A stretch of DNA of 64,000 bases from Actinernus sp. WN-2022. Lineage: Eukaryota > Cnidaria > Anthozoa > Actiniaria > Actinernidae. Every line of letters begins with the position of its first letter. The stretch's first letter is position 1. Position numbers and translations under genes: made by a program. Below the pieces are notes generated by a model, which was not told the DNA's origin, searched no databases, and saw nothing but the letters and a program-made list of their open reading frames with translations. Below, piece by piece: positions 1-24,600 of the stretch. The DNA lies in NCBI GenBank assembly GCA_030867875.1, contig JAOWCC010000019.1, positions 75,978,861-76,042,860 of the forward strand. The letters run 5' to 3'.

Positions 1-1130
1 CATTGGGGACAGCTCGTCTGCATGCTAAGACTAATTCTAGCGGGGATTCCGTCAGGGCCGAAGGACTTGTTCACATTTAACTGCAATAACTGTTTTCTAT
101 CACCTTTGATGCCAATTTCAAGGTCTGAGATGGTTAGATAAGGTGAGGGACCCTTGTCGGGGATAGAGCCATAGTCAGTTATAAACACAGACTTAAACTG
201 ATCATTTAGGCCTGGGCTTTGTTCCCATCGGAGGCATAAACAGTGTTAATGTGCTCGAGAGTAGGGATATCCTCGTTTTCCGATTTACACCGTTTGACGT
301 GGCCCCAGAAACGTTTCGGATTGTCCTGGAGGCTTTCCCAATGGTGTTGCGCAGATAGTCATCGTGGAAAGACTTCAACAGACTTATAAACGATCTTGTT
401 CTGCTGATGTCTATATGCAGCCCAATTTGCGCTACTGGGCCGGCATTTGGCAGTCTTCAAAAGTCTGTCCCGCTTTCTCATGTAACACTTTATTGGCCTT
501 GTAACCCATGGTAGGTGATCTCGAGCTTTTGTTAGCTTACTCGGTACAAAGGTGTCAATAATATTCAGAATTCCGTCCCTAAAAAAAGACCAATTTAATT
601 CGACTGATCTTTCAACAGGATCTGAATTAAAGAACTCGTCACTGACCATACTAGCTGCCTGTTTCATGCCGGTGAGGTCCATGCGGTTATTTATATATAC
701 AGACTGTGTGGTGTGGTTTAGGTATACGTTTTACCCTCATGCCCGTAACCACTTGCACATTAGATATAAGAGACAGGACCAGGTTAAGGGTCTTGACTCC
801 TTGAGAGATGCTGGGCGAGTAGCCGGCTCCGTGACGTGTTGTATTGAGTGAGTGCAAAGTTGTCAATGTAGTCAAGCAGCATGGCTGAATCATTATTGCA
901 TGGGACTAGAGATAATCGGGGGATCTTCGGGATCTTGCCTCCAGTTTATGTCTCCGAGGTTAAAGTCTCCAGAAACAACAATGTTTGGGTGGCTATATAT
1001 TTGTGTTTAACAAAGACTTTTGAGGTGGCTTCTGATGTTCCAGTAGACCAAACGCGATCCGGGGGCACTTGCGGCCTGTAGAAACTGCACAGAGGTAGTT
1101 CTTTTGTCTTGGCTATTTGGACTAATACCC
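1..1130 (-). pseudogene. LINE (jockey/CR1-like) endonuclease-RT fragment
   Basis: The complement reads as pieces of a non-LTR retrotransposon polyprotein. Near 985-930 it gives SGDFNLGDINW, the conserved motif of the apurinic-type endonuclease. Bases 682-359 give the linker between endonuclease and reverse transcriptase (HLPWVTRPIKCYMRKRDRLL). Near 65-15 it gives FGPDGIPARI, the first conserved block of the reverse transcriptase. The order endonuclease, linker, RT start is right for a LINE running leftward, and the rest of the RT should lie outside the window. Frame changes and stops separate the pieces, so this copy is dead. The family assignment rests on motif memory only. Confidence 0.85.
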
Positions 1131-1383
1131 AAACAGATTCGTCATCATCGCACTCCTGATATAAGTCAGTTTTTTTCGTGGGAAATTATGTCTTGATTTT
1201 ATAGTAATAAAAATACCTTCACCTCGTATTAAGTGTCAATCCTTTAGCTATATATTATACCCATAACTATTTATTCTTAGAGCTCCCTTAGCTTGTAACC
1301 CCATGCAGTACATTGTAAGTGTTTTATAAATCAAGAATTCGCAATCAATGGTTGATGTCGGATCATCTCCATTTGACCCACAG
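1131..1383. other. AT-rich sequence before CCDC102-like exon
   Basis: No coding signal is seen. The last 30 bases serve as the acceptor region of the first visible CCDC102-like exon. Upstream exons of that gene, including the region that in human CCDC102A carries the WW/RWWSDC-type segment, are not found here. Confidence 0.5.
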
Positions 1384-12924
<11,541 letters not shown>

Positions 12925-14684
12925 TAATGACTGATATTGATTAATAATAACGAATTAGTGCTTTTACAAGTCAATGAATCGCGTTCACAACCAGTGTTAA
13001 TTTTTCGTATGTAGAAACGTAGTAACGTCATTCATGAAATTGCATGAAGCTGATGTCGTAATTCTCTCTCTTCACAGTTCCTACCGCCATTATCATGTAA
13101 AGTGTGAAACTGCATGAAAACGAGGCATCAATCTAATAGAACGATGCATATCCAAGGGAGGGGTGGGTAGTTTCCCAGAAACCGGGATTCAGCCGAAATA
13201 TTTGTTGTAAAGATAATTCCCTTGTTTGTTCGCGGACGAGTCACCGTTCACTTCGTTTTCATGAGCACTTTGCATGAAATGTTCAAAATGGCGGAGCGGG
13301 AACTGTGAGCCCGGTTGGGGTTCAATTACTTTACGACATACCGTAACATATTGAGACAGCTTTCTCATTTAAATAATAATAATTTTAATTCGCGGGTTTT
13401 AAGCTGTAAGCTACCGAGAAACGGTAGGTTTTCCTTCGCAAAAACCAACACGCTAAATTCCAATTCGATCTGAGGATTAGCCGGTCCTGACTTTGGTCAG
13501 TCCCTATATGGTTGTTTCAGGTCTTATTAGAAATTCAGAGTTTGCGATGGGGCTATGATAGTTTTGTGTGACTTTTACTCACACATAGACTGGCGGTAAA
13601 ACAGTCGCTTTTATATCGCAAAAGTCAGTTGAGACTACAAGCGCGGTCCGGCATAAACACTCCCATTCCTCTGGCCGCGTGGTCTCTGATTTTCACGATT
13701 TTTCAGTCTAACTCGCACACGAAATCTGCTGTGTTGATCCTGGGTTAAAGTGTCCCTAACCCAATTTCAGTTTTATTTATTTTAAGGCTATATGAAAACT
13801 GAGGACGAATGGAAAGTCAAAAAATAAAATCGGTGCAATCCCTGATTTTTAAATCGTGATTAAAGTCCCGGGAATTTTGTTTCACGACCGCGCAGTTTGG
13901 GGTCTTGGTCGAGTGACGTAAGATGTGGCAAAAATCCATTGTTCAGTTGCACTTGTAGTTTCTCTCATCTTAGCAGCAGCCCTTCACCTCTCAAAACCTT
14001 GCATTTTATTGGACCCCATTTGGACTGCACTGACAAAGAATTGCATTGTTTTAGGGTTAGGGTTTGTATCGTTTCAGGGTTAGGCATTGTTTGGATAGCC
14101 AGTACTATTCCACGTTCCGAGGAGGTGAAGGTCGCCCCCATCTTAGGGACGACCACTAGAAAGTGATGAGGGGGGGGGACTTTTTCCGCTTCCTTGAATT
14201 ATTTTTTTTGGACTATAGAAATATTCCATATGTGCTCAGATAAACTGCACTTTCTTGTAAGCTTAAAATATTTGTAAGTACAGTATTTTAACGTTTAACA
14301 ATGTTCCATTTCCAAATTACAACTACAGTGTCAAATATACTGACAAATGAGAGTAAACAGATCAATACAACAGCAGGTAACAGAACCAGCTGCAACAGAA
14401 GTCCAGAAAAAGAAATGAGATACAGCAAATTTATACTCGAGAGCTCAACGATACTGATGGACTGCTGAGTGCTATAACCAACATTATGAACAATACATGT
14501 ATTCAATCTCGTGAGACCAGGGATACGTAGTATCAAGTAAATAAATAAATGAAAAAGAGCTCAGCATTGGCATAACTAATCTCCTGGACAACAATGTCTT
14601 ATCTGTCGTATGGGGATGTGCCTTTGATCATAAGCTTAGAGAATACCATCCTGCTTATGAAGGAAAAAAGGCATAGAGACTTTT
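12925..14684. other. Intergenic, SINE body fragment and low-complexity patches
   Basis: Bases 13435-13560 are a + oriented SINE-body fragment (AACACGCTAAATTCCAATTC). At 14050-14085 there are two to three TTAGGG-like units. A G run lies at 14168-14176. No gene is supported; an AATAAA at about 13823 could serve the upstream gene but is far away. Confidence 0.45.
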
Positions 14685-15516
14685 TTGGTTTACAGATAAT
14701 ACTCTATGTTCTACGCTTGTTTGAAATGGTGAAAAACTGACGTTTTCTGACCCATGACCGCGTAAGTAATGCATGAATCTATGTTAAGCCGGAGGGAGGG
14801 GGGTCGGGCAGATGTGCGGCATTTGACTTTTTTCGAGAATTTTTGGTCAAATTCCCCACCCTGGGGAAAGAAAAAATTGTCAATTGTGATCAAATTGCCC
14901 CACCTGGGGCAACGAAATTCCTCCTTAAACTATATATATATACAGCTGAGACAATGGGGGAACTGGAGGTCATCCCAAATAAATGTGAAGAGTTCTTTTG
15001 AATTTAATGAAAACAGATGAAAACGCATTTTTGAAATTCATACCTTCTAACATCCAAGATGGCGACTCGGGAAACAAGAGACTAGGACACAGTCCACAAC
15101 CGGTCGAATTCAAATGTCCACACCCTGGGGCAAAGCTTGTAATGGGGAGGCCAAGATTGATCAAATGCCGCACATCTGCCCGAGACCCCCCCCCCCCCTG
15201 CTGCTTAACATTGATTGATACATGCATAAAAGCCTGGTTCGATTTCCCAGGGTGATGTCATCTAATTAATTCGACTTTGCAATAATTTGAATAAATACTT
15301 AGGATTTTGTCTAAAATGACTTTTTTTCTTTACTAACAACTCGCAAACTATGTATATTTTCTATAAATCGATGTTGTTGTGATAGAAAGGCGCCATGGAG
15401 GATAATGCATCAATGAGATGACGTCACCCCAGGTTTTACTTACGCCGGCGGGCATGGGTCAGGAAATGTCAGTTTTCACCATTTCAAACAAGCGTAGAAT
15501 ATTATCTGTAAACCAA
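14685..15516. mobile_element. Nested foldback MITE
   Basis: The outer arms (TTGGTTTACAGATAATACTC...TGACCCATGACCGCGTAAGT at 14685-14768, complement at 15437-15516) enclose a second inverted pair (14768-14830, GGCAGATGTGCGGCATTTG, and 15165-15226). A 13-C run at 15186-15198 lies in the inner right arm opposite a G-rich left arm. No ORF of its own. Confidence 0.75.
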
Positions 15517-15750
15517 ACATTTGTTCGCAGAAGTACTCAAAACCTTTCACAGGTTCATAAGTAGAAAAATGTCAAGAAGGGTTAGAGGCACTTTAACAAG
15601 AGATGTGAGTAATTATCACCAGAAGTCCATTATGGACCAGGAGCCAATAACCAGGAGCACCATATAGTTCTACAGTTTTGTAAAGTATGAGCATCCATAT
15701 CTCCTATATTGGTGGGTTGCAACCCAATCCCCAGAGATTCAAATAACAAA

Positions 15751-15835
15751 GACGTGGCCGCCATGTTGGATGAACTAACAAGAGAAGCTAACGAGGAATC
15801 TTTTGTTATTGTCATCCAACATGGCGGCCATGACG
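15751..15835. mobile_element. Short hairpin repeat (GTGGCCGCCATGTTGGATGA)
   Basis: GTGGCCGCCATGTTGGATGA is mirrored by TCATCCAACATGGCGGCCAT about 45 bp later. Confidence 0.7.
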
Positions 15836-16452
15836 TCACATGCAATCCAGCAATAGTCACAAGTTGGGCTATTTTTAGATCATTTTCCTCACCAATTAGT
15901 GGGTTACACCAGTGACGGAACAAAAGATGCCTCATTAGCTACTTTTGTTATAGCAACAACATAGGAATGATTGCAACCCAAGAATAGCGGGACACCGTTA
16001 TGGTTATGGTTCCTGTATGGAGTTCTGCTGTCACATATGACGTTAATATTAATGACATATAGAGTGTAAAGGTAACAGTTGAATATTACACGTTAAAATG
16101 CACGACAACATTAATAATGCACTGCACGATATGTTTTGGATTATGTGAGCTCTGCACAATTATTTTCACACTGTAATTTTCTTGGATCCACACCTATGTT
16201 CTCTTGCGGACATTTTTTTATGGTAAACAAGTGCTTGCAAAAGATGTTCTGTCCCATTTTTTGCACTATTTTTTTGGGAATTGCGAGCCCTGTCCACTCT
16301 TACTATAAAATTGCACTTTGTACATTTGTTAATGGATTTTTGAGCTATAATTTGAGGCTGGCAATTTCCCGCGGCTTGGCAAATATATCCACCACTAGTC
16401 ATCTCCACTATTCACCGAACTGGAGGTGAATAGAAATACAATAGTCAATTTG

Positions 16453-16608
16453 TAGCGTCGAAATATGCCTTGATATTTCGCCCGCGGACATTATCTGATC
16501 CGCGAAGAGAACAGTAATTCCCGAGGGCGAAGCTCGAGGAAAACTGTGAGCTTCGAGGATCAGATCTAGATAATGTCCAAGGACAAATATCGGCATATTT
16601 CGACGCCA
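16453..16608. mobile_element. Hairpin MITE (TAGCGTCGAAATATGCC ends)
   Basis: TAGCGTCGAAATATGCC...GGACATTATCTGATC is mirrored by GATCAGATC...ATAATGTCC...GGCATATTTCGACGCCA. Confidence 0.78.
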
Positions 16609-16675
16609 CAATGTAGGTTATTGTTGTTGTCATCCCTCTAATGTTTTCTTTGACGCGCGCTTATACGTTTACAGG

Positions 16676-17187
16676 TAGGCCTTTACCGATTGTGCTTGCA
16701 CAATATTAGCACAATTTGCCAAAACGAGCACAATTTTTGGCAATTTCACCAAAATGGCACTGCTAGCACAATTTGACTTATGTCCGTTAAAAAAAGGGCT
16801 TTTTAATATAAAGTAAGGACTTTAGACATGGTTCAGATAATAACAGTGGTGTCTAAGAAAGCCTGGTGCTTACCGGAAGTCGATCCGGAAGTCGGACTTA
16901 ATCGCATTTCACGCTCTGCTGGCGACCAGAACAAGATGGCGTCAGAGACACCGGCATAACACGTGGCTCCGTTGCAAAATGACTTACGAGTCCCACAAAG
17001 AGGTCGTACAGTTGTTCGTTCTGAGATTTCCAGAGAACGAGCTAAAGACTTAACTCAAGGTAAATATAAGTTAAAATAGAAGCATTTTTTTCCGATGAAA
17101 CGAGCACAATTTTGAAGGAGCATAATTTCGGCATAATTTTTAGAAAAAAACTAGCACTGCTCGGAGCATATTGTGCTCCATTTACCA
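16676..17187. mobile_element. Divergent relative of the hAT MITE, right end unclear
   Basis: It starts TAGGCCTTTACCGATTGTGC and continues with repeated GAGCACAATTT words, the same plan as the hAT MITE but with CACAA replacing CATAA. A matching inverted right end is not found; the similarity ends near a GGAGCATATTGTGCTCC palindrome at 17163-17179. Confidence 0.4.
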
Positions 17188-17329
17188 TGATTAATAATAA
17201 AATTAATACATGGGTTCCTGATATAGTAAAATTGGGAATCGGGCGTAACCTTACAATTCAATTAATAGTCGGTGTTTCTGAACAGATTTATAAGGATCGA
17301 TAGAATAACTTTTAACTTAAAATAAGCTC

Positions 17330-19820
17330 AACCGTTGACGACGAGCCTGGGAGTCAAGAGGAAATTCGTCCCGTACATGCTAAAGCAACATTTATTCAAC
17401 ATCCAGAAACTGAATCAATCGTTTTTGCAGCTGTAGATAATATACCTCCGGGCTCAAATGGTTTAATAGTTCCCAGGCAGAATCTTCCTGAGAGATACTC
17501 AATTGTTGGGGCACATGAATTAGTTTGCGTTTGCGAAGATGGTACAGTTCCTATTACAATACTTAATCCTATGAATCAACAAGTCAAAATTTACCGCAGA
17601 ATAAAACTGTCCTCCAAGCCCCCCAATCAAACAAAGGCCATATCGATCTACGCCAGAAAATTGATCGTCAAGTAGAAGATATGCTTGAACATAATATTAT
17701 TCAACCATCAGTAAGCCCATGGGCTAGTTCAGTTGTACTTATAGCTAAGAAAGACCATTCTATGAGGTTCTGCATAGATTATAGAAAACTGAACAGTGTC
17801 ACACGAAAGGACAGCTTTCCATTACCCCTTATTTCACAGACTTTAGATTGTTTAAGTGGAACGCAGTATTTTACTACGTTAGACTTAAGATCAGGCTATT
17901 GGCAAATAGAACTTCATCCTACAGCTCGTGAGAAAACGGCATTTGTAACGCATAATGGCCTATATGAATTCTTGGTATTACCTTTGGACTGACTAACTCC
18001 CCAGCAACGTTTCAAAGATTAATGGGTTACGTTTTAAGAGGTTTAGAATACAGATTTGCTCTGATATATATCGACGATATCATTATATTTTCAAAGACAG
18101 TCGAGGACCATTTACCTCATCTAGAGGAAGTTTTCAGACGGTTACGTGACGCCAATGTAAAATTAAACCCAAACAAGTGTCATTTTGCCAAGCAAGAAGT
18201 GGAATACTTAGGTCATGTAGTTTCTCCCGAGGGGATAAAATCACTGACCCAGCGAAAATTCGGGCAACAAATGTCAAGCAAGTACGTAGTTTTTTAGGCC
18301 TTGCCAATTATTACAGGCGTTTCGTGAAAAATGTTGCCCATATAGCAGTGCCTTTAAATGAACTAACGGCTCGAAAGGGCATTAAGTTTGCTTGGACGGA
18401 GTCGTGCGCAGAAGCTTTTGACAAGCTGAAGCGAGCTTTAGTCTCAGCTCCCGTACTAGCGTATCCTGCCGGATTTCAGCCAAACGTTTTTACTTTTTGT
18501 TGATGCTAGTGCCACTGGCATTGGAATGCCCTTAGGTCAGGTTCAAAACGGACATGAAGTGGTTATAGCTTATGATGGAAGAGGACGTAATCAGGCAAAT
18601 ACTGACGCATTGAGTATACGTCCCTATGACACTTGCGAACTAAGCTCGTTGTTTATTAATGATTCCCAAATATAGGATATCGGGACAGCAACAGGGGCGT
18701 GATCCAGAACTAGCACAAATGATCGATTATCTAGATAAGAATACCTTGCCTCATGATGATAAGAAAGCAGGCGTAAGCTTTTGTTAGCTGGGGATACATT
18801 CTATTTAGGAGATGATAATGTGCTTTGCCATTTGAATAAAATCTAAAACGAAGTACGCAAAGTTCTTTTTCACAATTAGTCGTACCATCCTCGATGAAAT
18901 TTGAAATTTTATGTAATGCTCGTGATCATTTAGTAGGGGGACATTTCGGAGTGCATAAAACTTTTGACAAAATAAAGCAGAAATATTGATGGAAAGGCAT
19001 GTTTAAGGATATTGAACATTAGTGTAAGTCATGCGTTGATTGTTCTATGAGAAAAACACCGAGGAATACAAAAAGGGCTCCGCTTTTACCTATATCAGTA
19101 GAAGGGCCTTTTGACCGGTTAGCGGTTGATTGTCTCAGTCCCTTTCCACCTTCACATAAAGGAAACCGTTATTTAGTAGTTTTCAGTGATTATTTAACTC
19201 GATGGCCAGAGGCATTTCCTGTTCCTAGTATAGCAGAGGTAATTGCTCGGCTTTTAGTGGATGAAATTATCGCGAGACAAGGAGCGCCACGAACATTGTT
19301 ATCACTGAGATAGGGGAACTAATTTGGTGTCCACTTTAATAGCAGAAGTGTGTAAAATCTCAGTTTCAAATCCACAAAGTAAATACTTCGAGTTATCACC
19401 CTCAAACTGACGGGTTAGTGGAACGTTTTAATTGTACACTTTGTCAAACCATGTCTATGTATGTAGCCAAAAATTAAAAAGATTGGGACGATTTCATTCC
19501 CTTAATTTTGTTTAGCTACCGGACCTCAATTTCCGAATCACCATTTTATCTTTTGTATGGACGGGAACCTCGTTTGCCAATTGGCACTAAATTGTTACCG
19601 CCAACTAATGTATCTACTACCGCAAACGAATTGTTGAAAACATTGAGTTAGCTCAGAACCTGTCACGAGAAAACACACAAAGAGCTCAACAGAAAATGAA
19701 ATCGCACTACGACAAGCGAGCGAAAGACAACATTTGAGAGAGGTAGCGTGTTTGGGTTTATACCCCTAAAACAAAGAAGGGACTGTCAAGAAAACTTTTA
19801 CACTGTTGGCATGGACCAAC
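17330..19820 (+). pseudogene. Ty3/gypsy pol remnant: RT, RNase H, integrase
   Basis: A decayed LTR-retrotransposon pol. RT blocks: MRFCIDYRKLNSVT near 17763, then the catalytic YIDDIIIFSK near 18070, then FLGLANYYRRF near 18290. RNase H begins VDASATGIGMPLGQ near 18500 but is shortened to RNQANTDALS near 18590. The integrase follows: zinc region with H...H and CKSCVDC near 19025, core DRLAVDCLSPFP near 19110, and SYHPQTDGLVERF near 19395. At least four frameshifts and several stops break it, including after LVLPLD at about 17990. No LTRs or gag were seen. The order RT, RNase H, integrase is that of Ty3/gypsy. Confidence 0.93.
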
Positions 19821-20740
19821 AGTGCGTGAAGTCCTTCAAGGAGTTCTCGGGGTATTTATCTCAGAGGAACTCACGTGGGTTGCCCACTGCGATTATGTAG
19901 TCAAAAAAGCCAATCGGAGGCTGTATGCCCTGAGGCAACTCAAAAAGTGTGGTGTCCCTTCTGCGGACATCGTTATTATTTACTGTACAGTAATTAGATC
20001 TGTCATAGAATATGCGTGTGTCGTGTATGCCAGCCTTCCATTATACCTATCTAATGCCATAGAAAATATCCAGAAAAGGGCATTGTCCATCATTTTTCCG
20101 CGTATTGTTTACGGCGAAGCATTGGAAAAGGCGGGTATCCCCACTCCGAGCCGATCGTCGACTAGCGACGTGTAAGAAATTTATAAGCAGCATTAAGCCG
20201 GGTAATCCCATCTACCCTCTAATACATAACAGAGTAATAAACTCATTGGCGCAGTACTCGCTGAGATCGGGCAAAGGCAGTTACCCAATGGCCACTAAGA
20301 CTGACCGTTTTAGCAATTTTGTAACTGTGAAATTCCAAGGTATCTAAATTTAACTTATATCATATAGTACGTATTTATTTATTTATATAAACCAGTGGCG
20401 TAGCCAGGTTTTTAAAATTTGTAGGCCCAAACAACCGCTCCGTAAGGGTCGCTTCTTTAGGGGTCCGGGAGCATGCTTCCCGGAGAAATTTTTAGATTTA
20501 GACTTTCGCAAATGCCTTCTGCTGCACTTTCAGGTCATGTTTTGCGTATTTCGACAGCTCCTCAAGCCCAACATTCACTTGTAATAAGACAAGTAGGCTG
20601 TAAAATGTGTAGGCCCAGGCCTACGGGCCTAAAGGCTAGATACGCTCTTGTAATCAGTAGCCCATTATTAAGTGTAATCAGCCTGTAATTCAATATATGT
20701 ATACATTGCAAGAGGCGTGAATAAACTAATTATTATTGTA
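19821..20740 (+). pseudogene. CR1/jockey-like LINE 3' fragment inserted in gypsy element
   Basis: Encodes the end of a LINE reverse transcriptase: [17 protein letters not shown], then the [10 protein letters not shown] block, then a frameshift into [19 protein letters not shown] 3' region and AATAAACTAATTATTATT end follow at about 20710-20735. A separate short repeat (AGTGGCGTAGCCAGG at 20392, CTACGGGCCTAAAGGC at 20619) lies in its tail. Gypsy coding resumes immediately after. Confidence 0.88.
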
Positions 20741-20876
20741 TAGAATAATAGAACAACTTTCGTCGGTCCATTTCCTCTTGAAGACACTGAACAAAACAGA
20801 CGAGTTGATTTTACAGTTCATGCAAATTGTATGAAACCATTTATAGATCCTAATGAGAGACCGATAGAACATTGAT
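20741..20876 (+). pseudogene. Ty3/gypsy pol C-terminal piece beyond LINE insertion
   Basis: Reads TTFVGPFPLEDTEQNRRVDF in + frame and then FTVHANCMKPFIDPNERP, which fits the integrase C-terminus that stops at 19820. It indicates that the LINE fragment split the older element. Confidence 0.6.
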
Positions 20877-21364
20877 AGAAAGTCCAGCTGACCTGAATCT
20901 TGATTAACTTATCTCAGAGTGTTTTATGATAGTATAAAACATGGATTTAAGGCTTCTTTATCTGTTTTATAATATAGATTTACACGCGCGATGAAAGGAA
21001 ACCGCCAGTTGAAAACAATAAAACACGGCAAACCATGTTATATACTCTGATAAAACATGGCTTTTTAGCCAATCAGAGCGCGCATACTATCGTATCTATA
21101 TTATAATTGTATCGAAAAGCTAGATTTTAAAACTTGTAAAAGACACATAAACAGAGCTTGGGCTTCCTGTGTATCAACTAATTATTTGATATGCGTTAAT
21201 ATTTTAGCGCGCTTTTCCCCTGATTATGTATGCATGAGTGACCACCAGATCAGAGTGACCGACCACAGCCAGGCAAGGAGACGCCATTTTGAATTTCGGC
21301 GGGGTTCACTCTCCTGCCCTTTCTGTGGGACAAGTACGGTGTCAGTCGTAACTACAGTTCTAAA
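20877..21364. promoter_or_regulatory. Upstream region of ankyrin gene
   Basis: No repeat or ORF of note. The last 130 bases (21235-21364) are less AT-rich and contain CAAGGAGACGCCATTTTGAA just before the start codon; this is the likely 5' UTR and promoter. No TATA box is clear. Function is inferred from position only. Confidence 0.4.
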
Positions 21365-21641
21365 ATGTCGAAGAAGATTTGTACGCCATTTTGCGACGAT
21401 AAGAAACCTTGTCCAAAACACCACGACCTACTTATCGCCATTTTAAACTGCTCGGATTCACGAGGCAAGGACCAAGTGGCTGGATTTCAAAGCTTCGAAA
21501 CTTGCGTGAAATCGTATTTGAAGAAGGGATGGGGGAAGGACGATTTGGTCCCAGATCCGGTTAAAGACTATAGATTTCCTCTAGTGCACTGGGCGAGTGT
21601 TCTTGGGAAGTACAAGGCCCTGGAATGGCTGATCCAAAACG
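21365..21641 (+). CDS. Ankyrin gene exon 1
   Basis: ATG at 21365 follows a likely 5' UTR. 92 codons plus one base; donor ggtaagtt. It ends inside an ankyrin repeat, LGKYKALEWLIQN. Confidence 0.85.
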
Positions 21642-24600
21642 GTAAGTTTATCATGCATTGAGATTGACAAAGCAATCTTTCGAAACCGATCAAGCGTATG
21701 AACTATGATACAAATCTTAAAGCGGTAAGACAACCTATTAATTTATTATCGGACAGTTTACAGTCGTATAATGATGTTTTTCTTCCTTCGTGATCTTTAG
21801 TAAATGTAGCTATGACTATAAAGTTTGCATAACCGGATTCCTTTCGAATTTCACTATTCTCCCAGAAAATCGTAAATATTATAGTTGTGAGACTACATTA
21901 GTTCGTGTACTTGAAGAGTTTTCTTGATAAATAAAGCGGGAGCTAGCAACCAACTAGTGGATTACGAATCCTGCATTCTGATTGGCTACGCTACTATACA
22001 TGTAGGTCTATTTGTGTTAGCCCATGGTAGAGAAAAAATACAAAATAATTCAATTTTTTCAACTTCAATTTGTTTCTTTCTATTATTTTCTACTGTCCGA
22101 CTAATTAGGTTATACTAAAACAAATATTAGACCTCTCGCCTGCACCTTGTGGGCTATTCGGACTGCGGGTCTAATTGTTAATTATTTCTTGACTTGTCTA
22201 AAGCATTTGACAGCATGGTACGTGATCTACTGTTAGCCAAGCTCAAGGCAAGTATAATCTTGCTGAACTACCGTAGAATCCCGGTTATAATCCCTGGGCT
22301 TATACAACTTCGTAAGGGTTTAGGGTGGTTTTGGTTTTGGCTTATAACCGGGAGGGCTTATAACCGGGAGGGCTTATAACCGGGGGGCTTATAACTGGGG
22401 GGGCTTATAACCGGGATTCTACGGTATATGTGCAGTTCAAGAACGAGATTGTTTCACAAAGGCAGCACCTTCTACTCAGTTATTTTAAGACCATGAGTGT
22501 TGGTTCATCCAGGGTTTGAACCTGTGACTTCCCGCTCGACACATACCCATACACCACACACAACCATTTGCCAAGCACACAAATTTGTTTTCAGGCCACA
22601 AGTGAAGTGAGTTTGTTTTGTCCCATGGCAACAGGCATCTCTTACCAGCATGTTTTCGTATAAGAAATGCCTCTTCTTTGACATCACACATTACCAAATT
22701 TGAGTTTGTGGTTGATGAAGTTATTTTCCAATCTGACTCTGTTAGAAATATTGGTGTCTTGCTTGATAATAAGCTTACTATGACAACACATGTCAGTGCT
22801 ATTTGTAAAGTTTGTTTTTATCACATTAGAAATTTAGCTAAGATCAGGAAATATCTCTCTTGTAGAGATATAATGGAGATTCTTATTAATGCTTTTATTA
22901 CGTCCAAACTTGATGATTCACTGCAATGCTCTCTTATACGGTTTGCCTAAATATCTGTTGCAGAAGATTCAGTATGTACAAAACTTGCCAGCCCATCTTA
23001 TCACGTGTACTCACAAATATTACTCGATCACACCTTGTTTGATTCAGCTATACTATACTGGTTACCTGTTGAAAAATGAGTAATATTTAAGATTCTATTG
23101 CTTACATATAAATTCCTCAATGATTTGACTCCTGTCTACATGTATCTTAGTCAATTATTACACCACTATGTACCTACAGTGCCGTGCAAAAAGATTTCAA
23201 CGGGGGAAGTGATATATCCCCTGAAAAAGAGATATATCCTCTGAAAAAAAAGATATTTCCCTTTTTGGGGAAGTTTTAGGAGATATATCCCTTTCTTCAA
23301 AAGAGATAAATCCCTTAGGGGATATTTCTTCAAAAGGGACATTTCCTTTTTGAAAAAGGATATATCTCTTTTGAAAAGAGATATTTCCCTTAGGAGATAT
23401 TTCTTCAAAAGAGATATTTCCCTTTTGATGAAGTGAAGTGAAATGTACCCTAACGGAAATACGGTATCCGGTATCGTAACACAGCCGTTTAATGAAACCT
23501 TCAAGAAGTTAAACTTCCAACACAAGCTGTTGTTGTTTCGCCTTTGCAACGGCCGTTAATAAAAGCTTCGAGAGTTTATCCTACCACGGCCGGTGATAAA
23601 AGCTTCGAGAGTTTATCCTACCACGGCCGATAATAAAAGCTTCGAGAGTTTATCCTACCACAGCCGTTTATAAAAGCTTTGAGAGCCGGTTTATCCTTAA
23701 CACAGTCGTTTATAAATGCTTTGAGAGCCGGTTTATCCTTAACACAGTCGTTTATAAATGCTTCGAGAGTTTATCCTAACACAGCCATTAAAAAAGCTAC
23801 AAGATTTTATCCTAACACAGCCGTTTATAAAAGCTTTGAGAGTTTATCCTAGCGCGGCCGTTAATAAAAGCTTCGAGAGTTTATCCTACCACAGCCGTTA
23901 ATAAAAGCTTCGAGAGTTTATCCTACCACGGCCGTTAATAAAAGCTTCGAGAGCCGGTTTATCCTTAACACAGTCGTTTATAAAAGCTTCGAGAGTTTAT
24001 CCTACCACGGCCGTTGATAAAAGCTTCAAGAGCCGGTACATGTATATCCTTAACACAGCCGTTTATGAAAGCTTCGAGAGCTGGTTTATCCTACCACAGC
24101 CGTTCATGAAAGCTTCGAGAGTTTATCCTACCACGGCCGTTGATAAAAGCTACGAGATTTTATCCTACCACGGCCGTTGATAAAAGCTTCGAGAGTTTAT
24201 CCTACTACCGACGGCTGTTTATAAAAGCTTTGAGAGTTTATCCTACCACAGCCGTTCATGAAAGCTTCGAGAGTTTATCCTACCACGGCCGTTGATAAAA
24301 GCTACGAGATTTTATCCTACCACGGCCGTTGATAAAAGCTTCGAGAGTTTATCCTACTACCGACGGCTGTTTATAAAAGCTTTGAGAGTTTATCCTAGCG
24401 CGGCCGTTAATAAAAGCTTCGAGAGTTTATCCTACCACGGCCGTTAATAAAAGCTTCGAGAGTTTATCCTACCACGGCCGTTAATAAAAGCTTCGAGAGC
24501 CGGTTTATCCTTAACACAGTCGTTTATAAAAGCTTCGAGAGTTTATCCTACCGCGGCCGTTAATAAAAGCTTCGAGGGTTTATCCTACCACGTCCGTTGA

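Noticed and set aside
14050..14085. Interstitial telomere repeat
   Set aside because: Only two or three TTAGGG-like units, within chance for low-complexity sequence.
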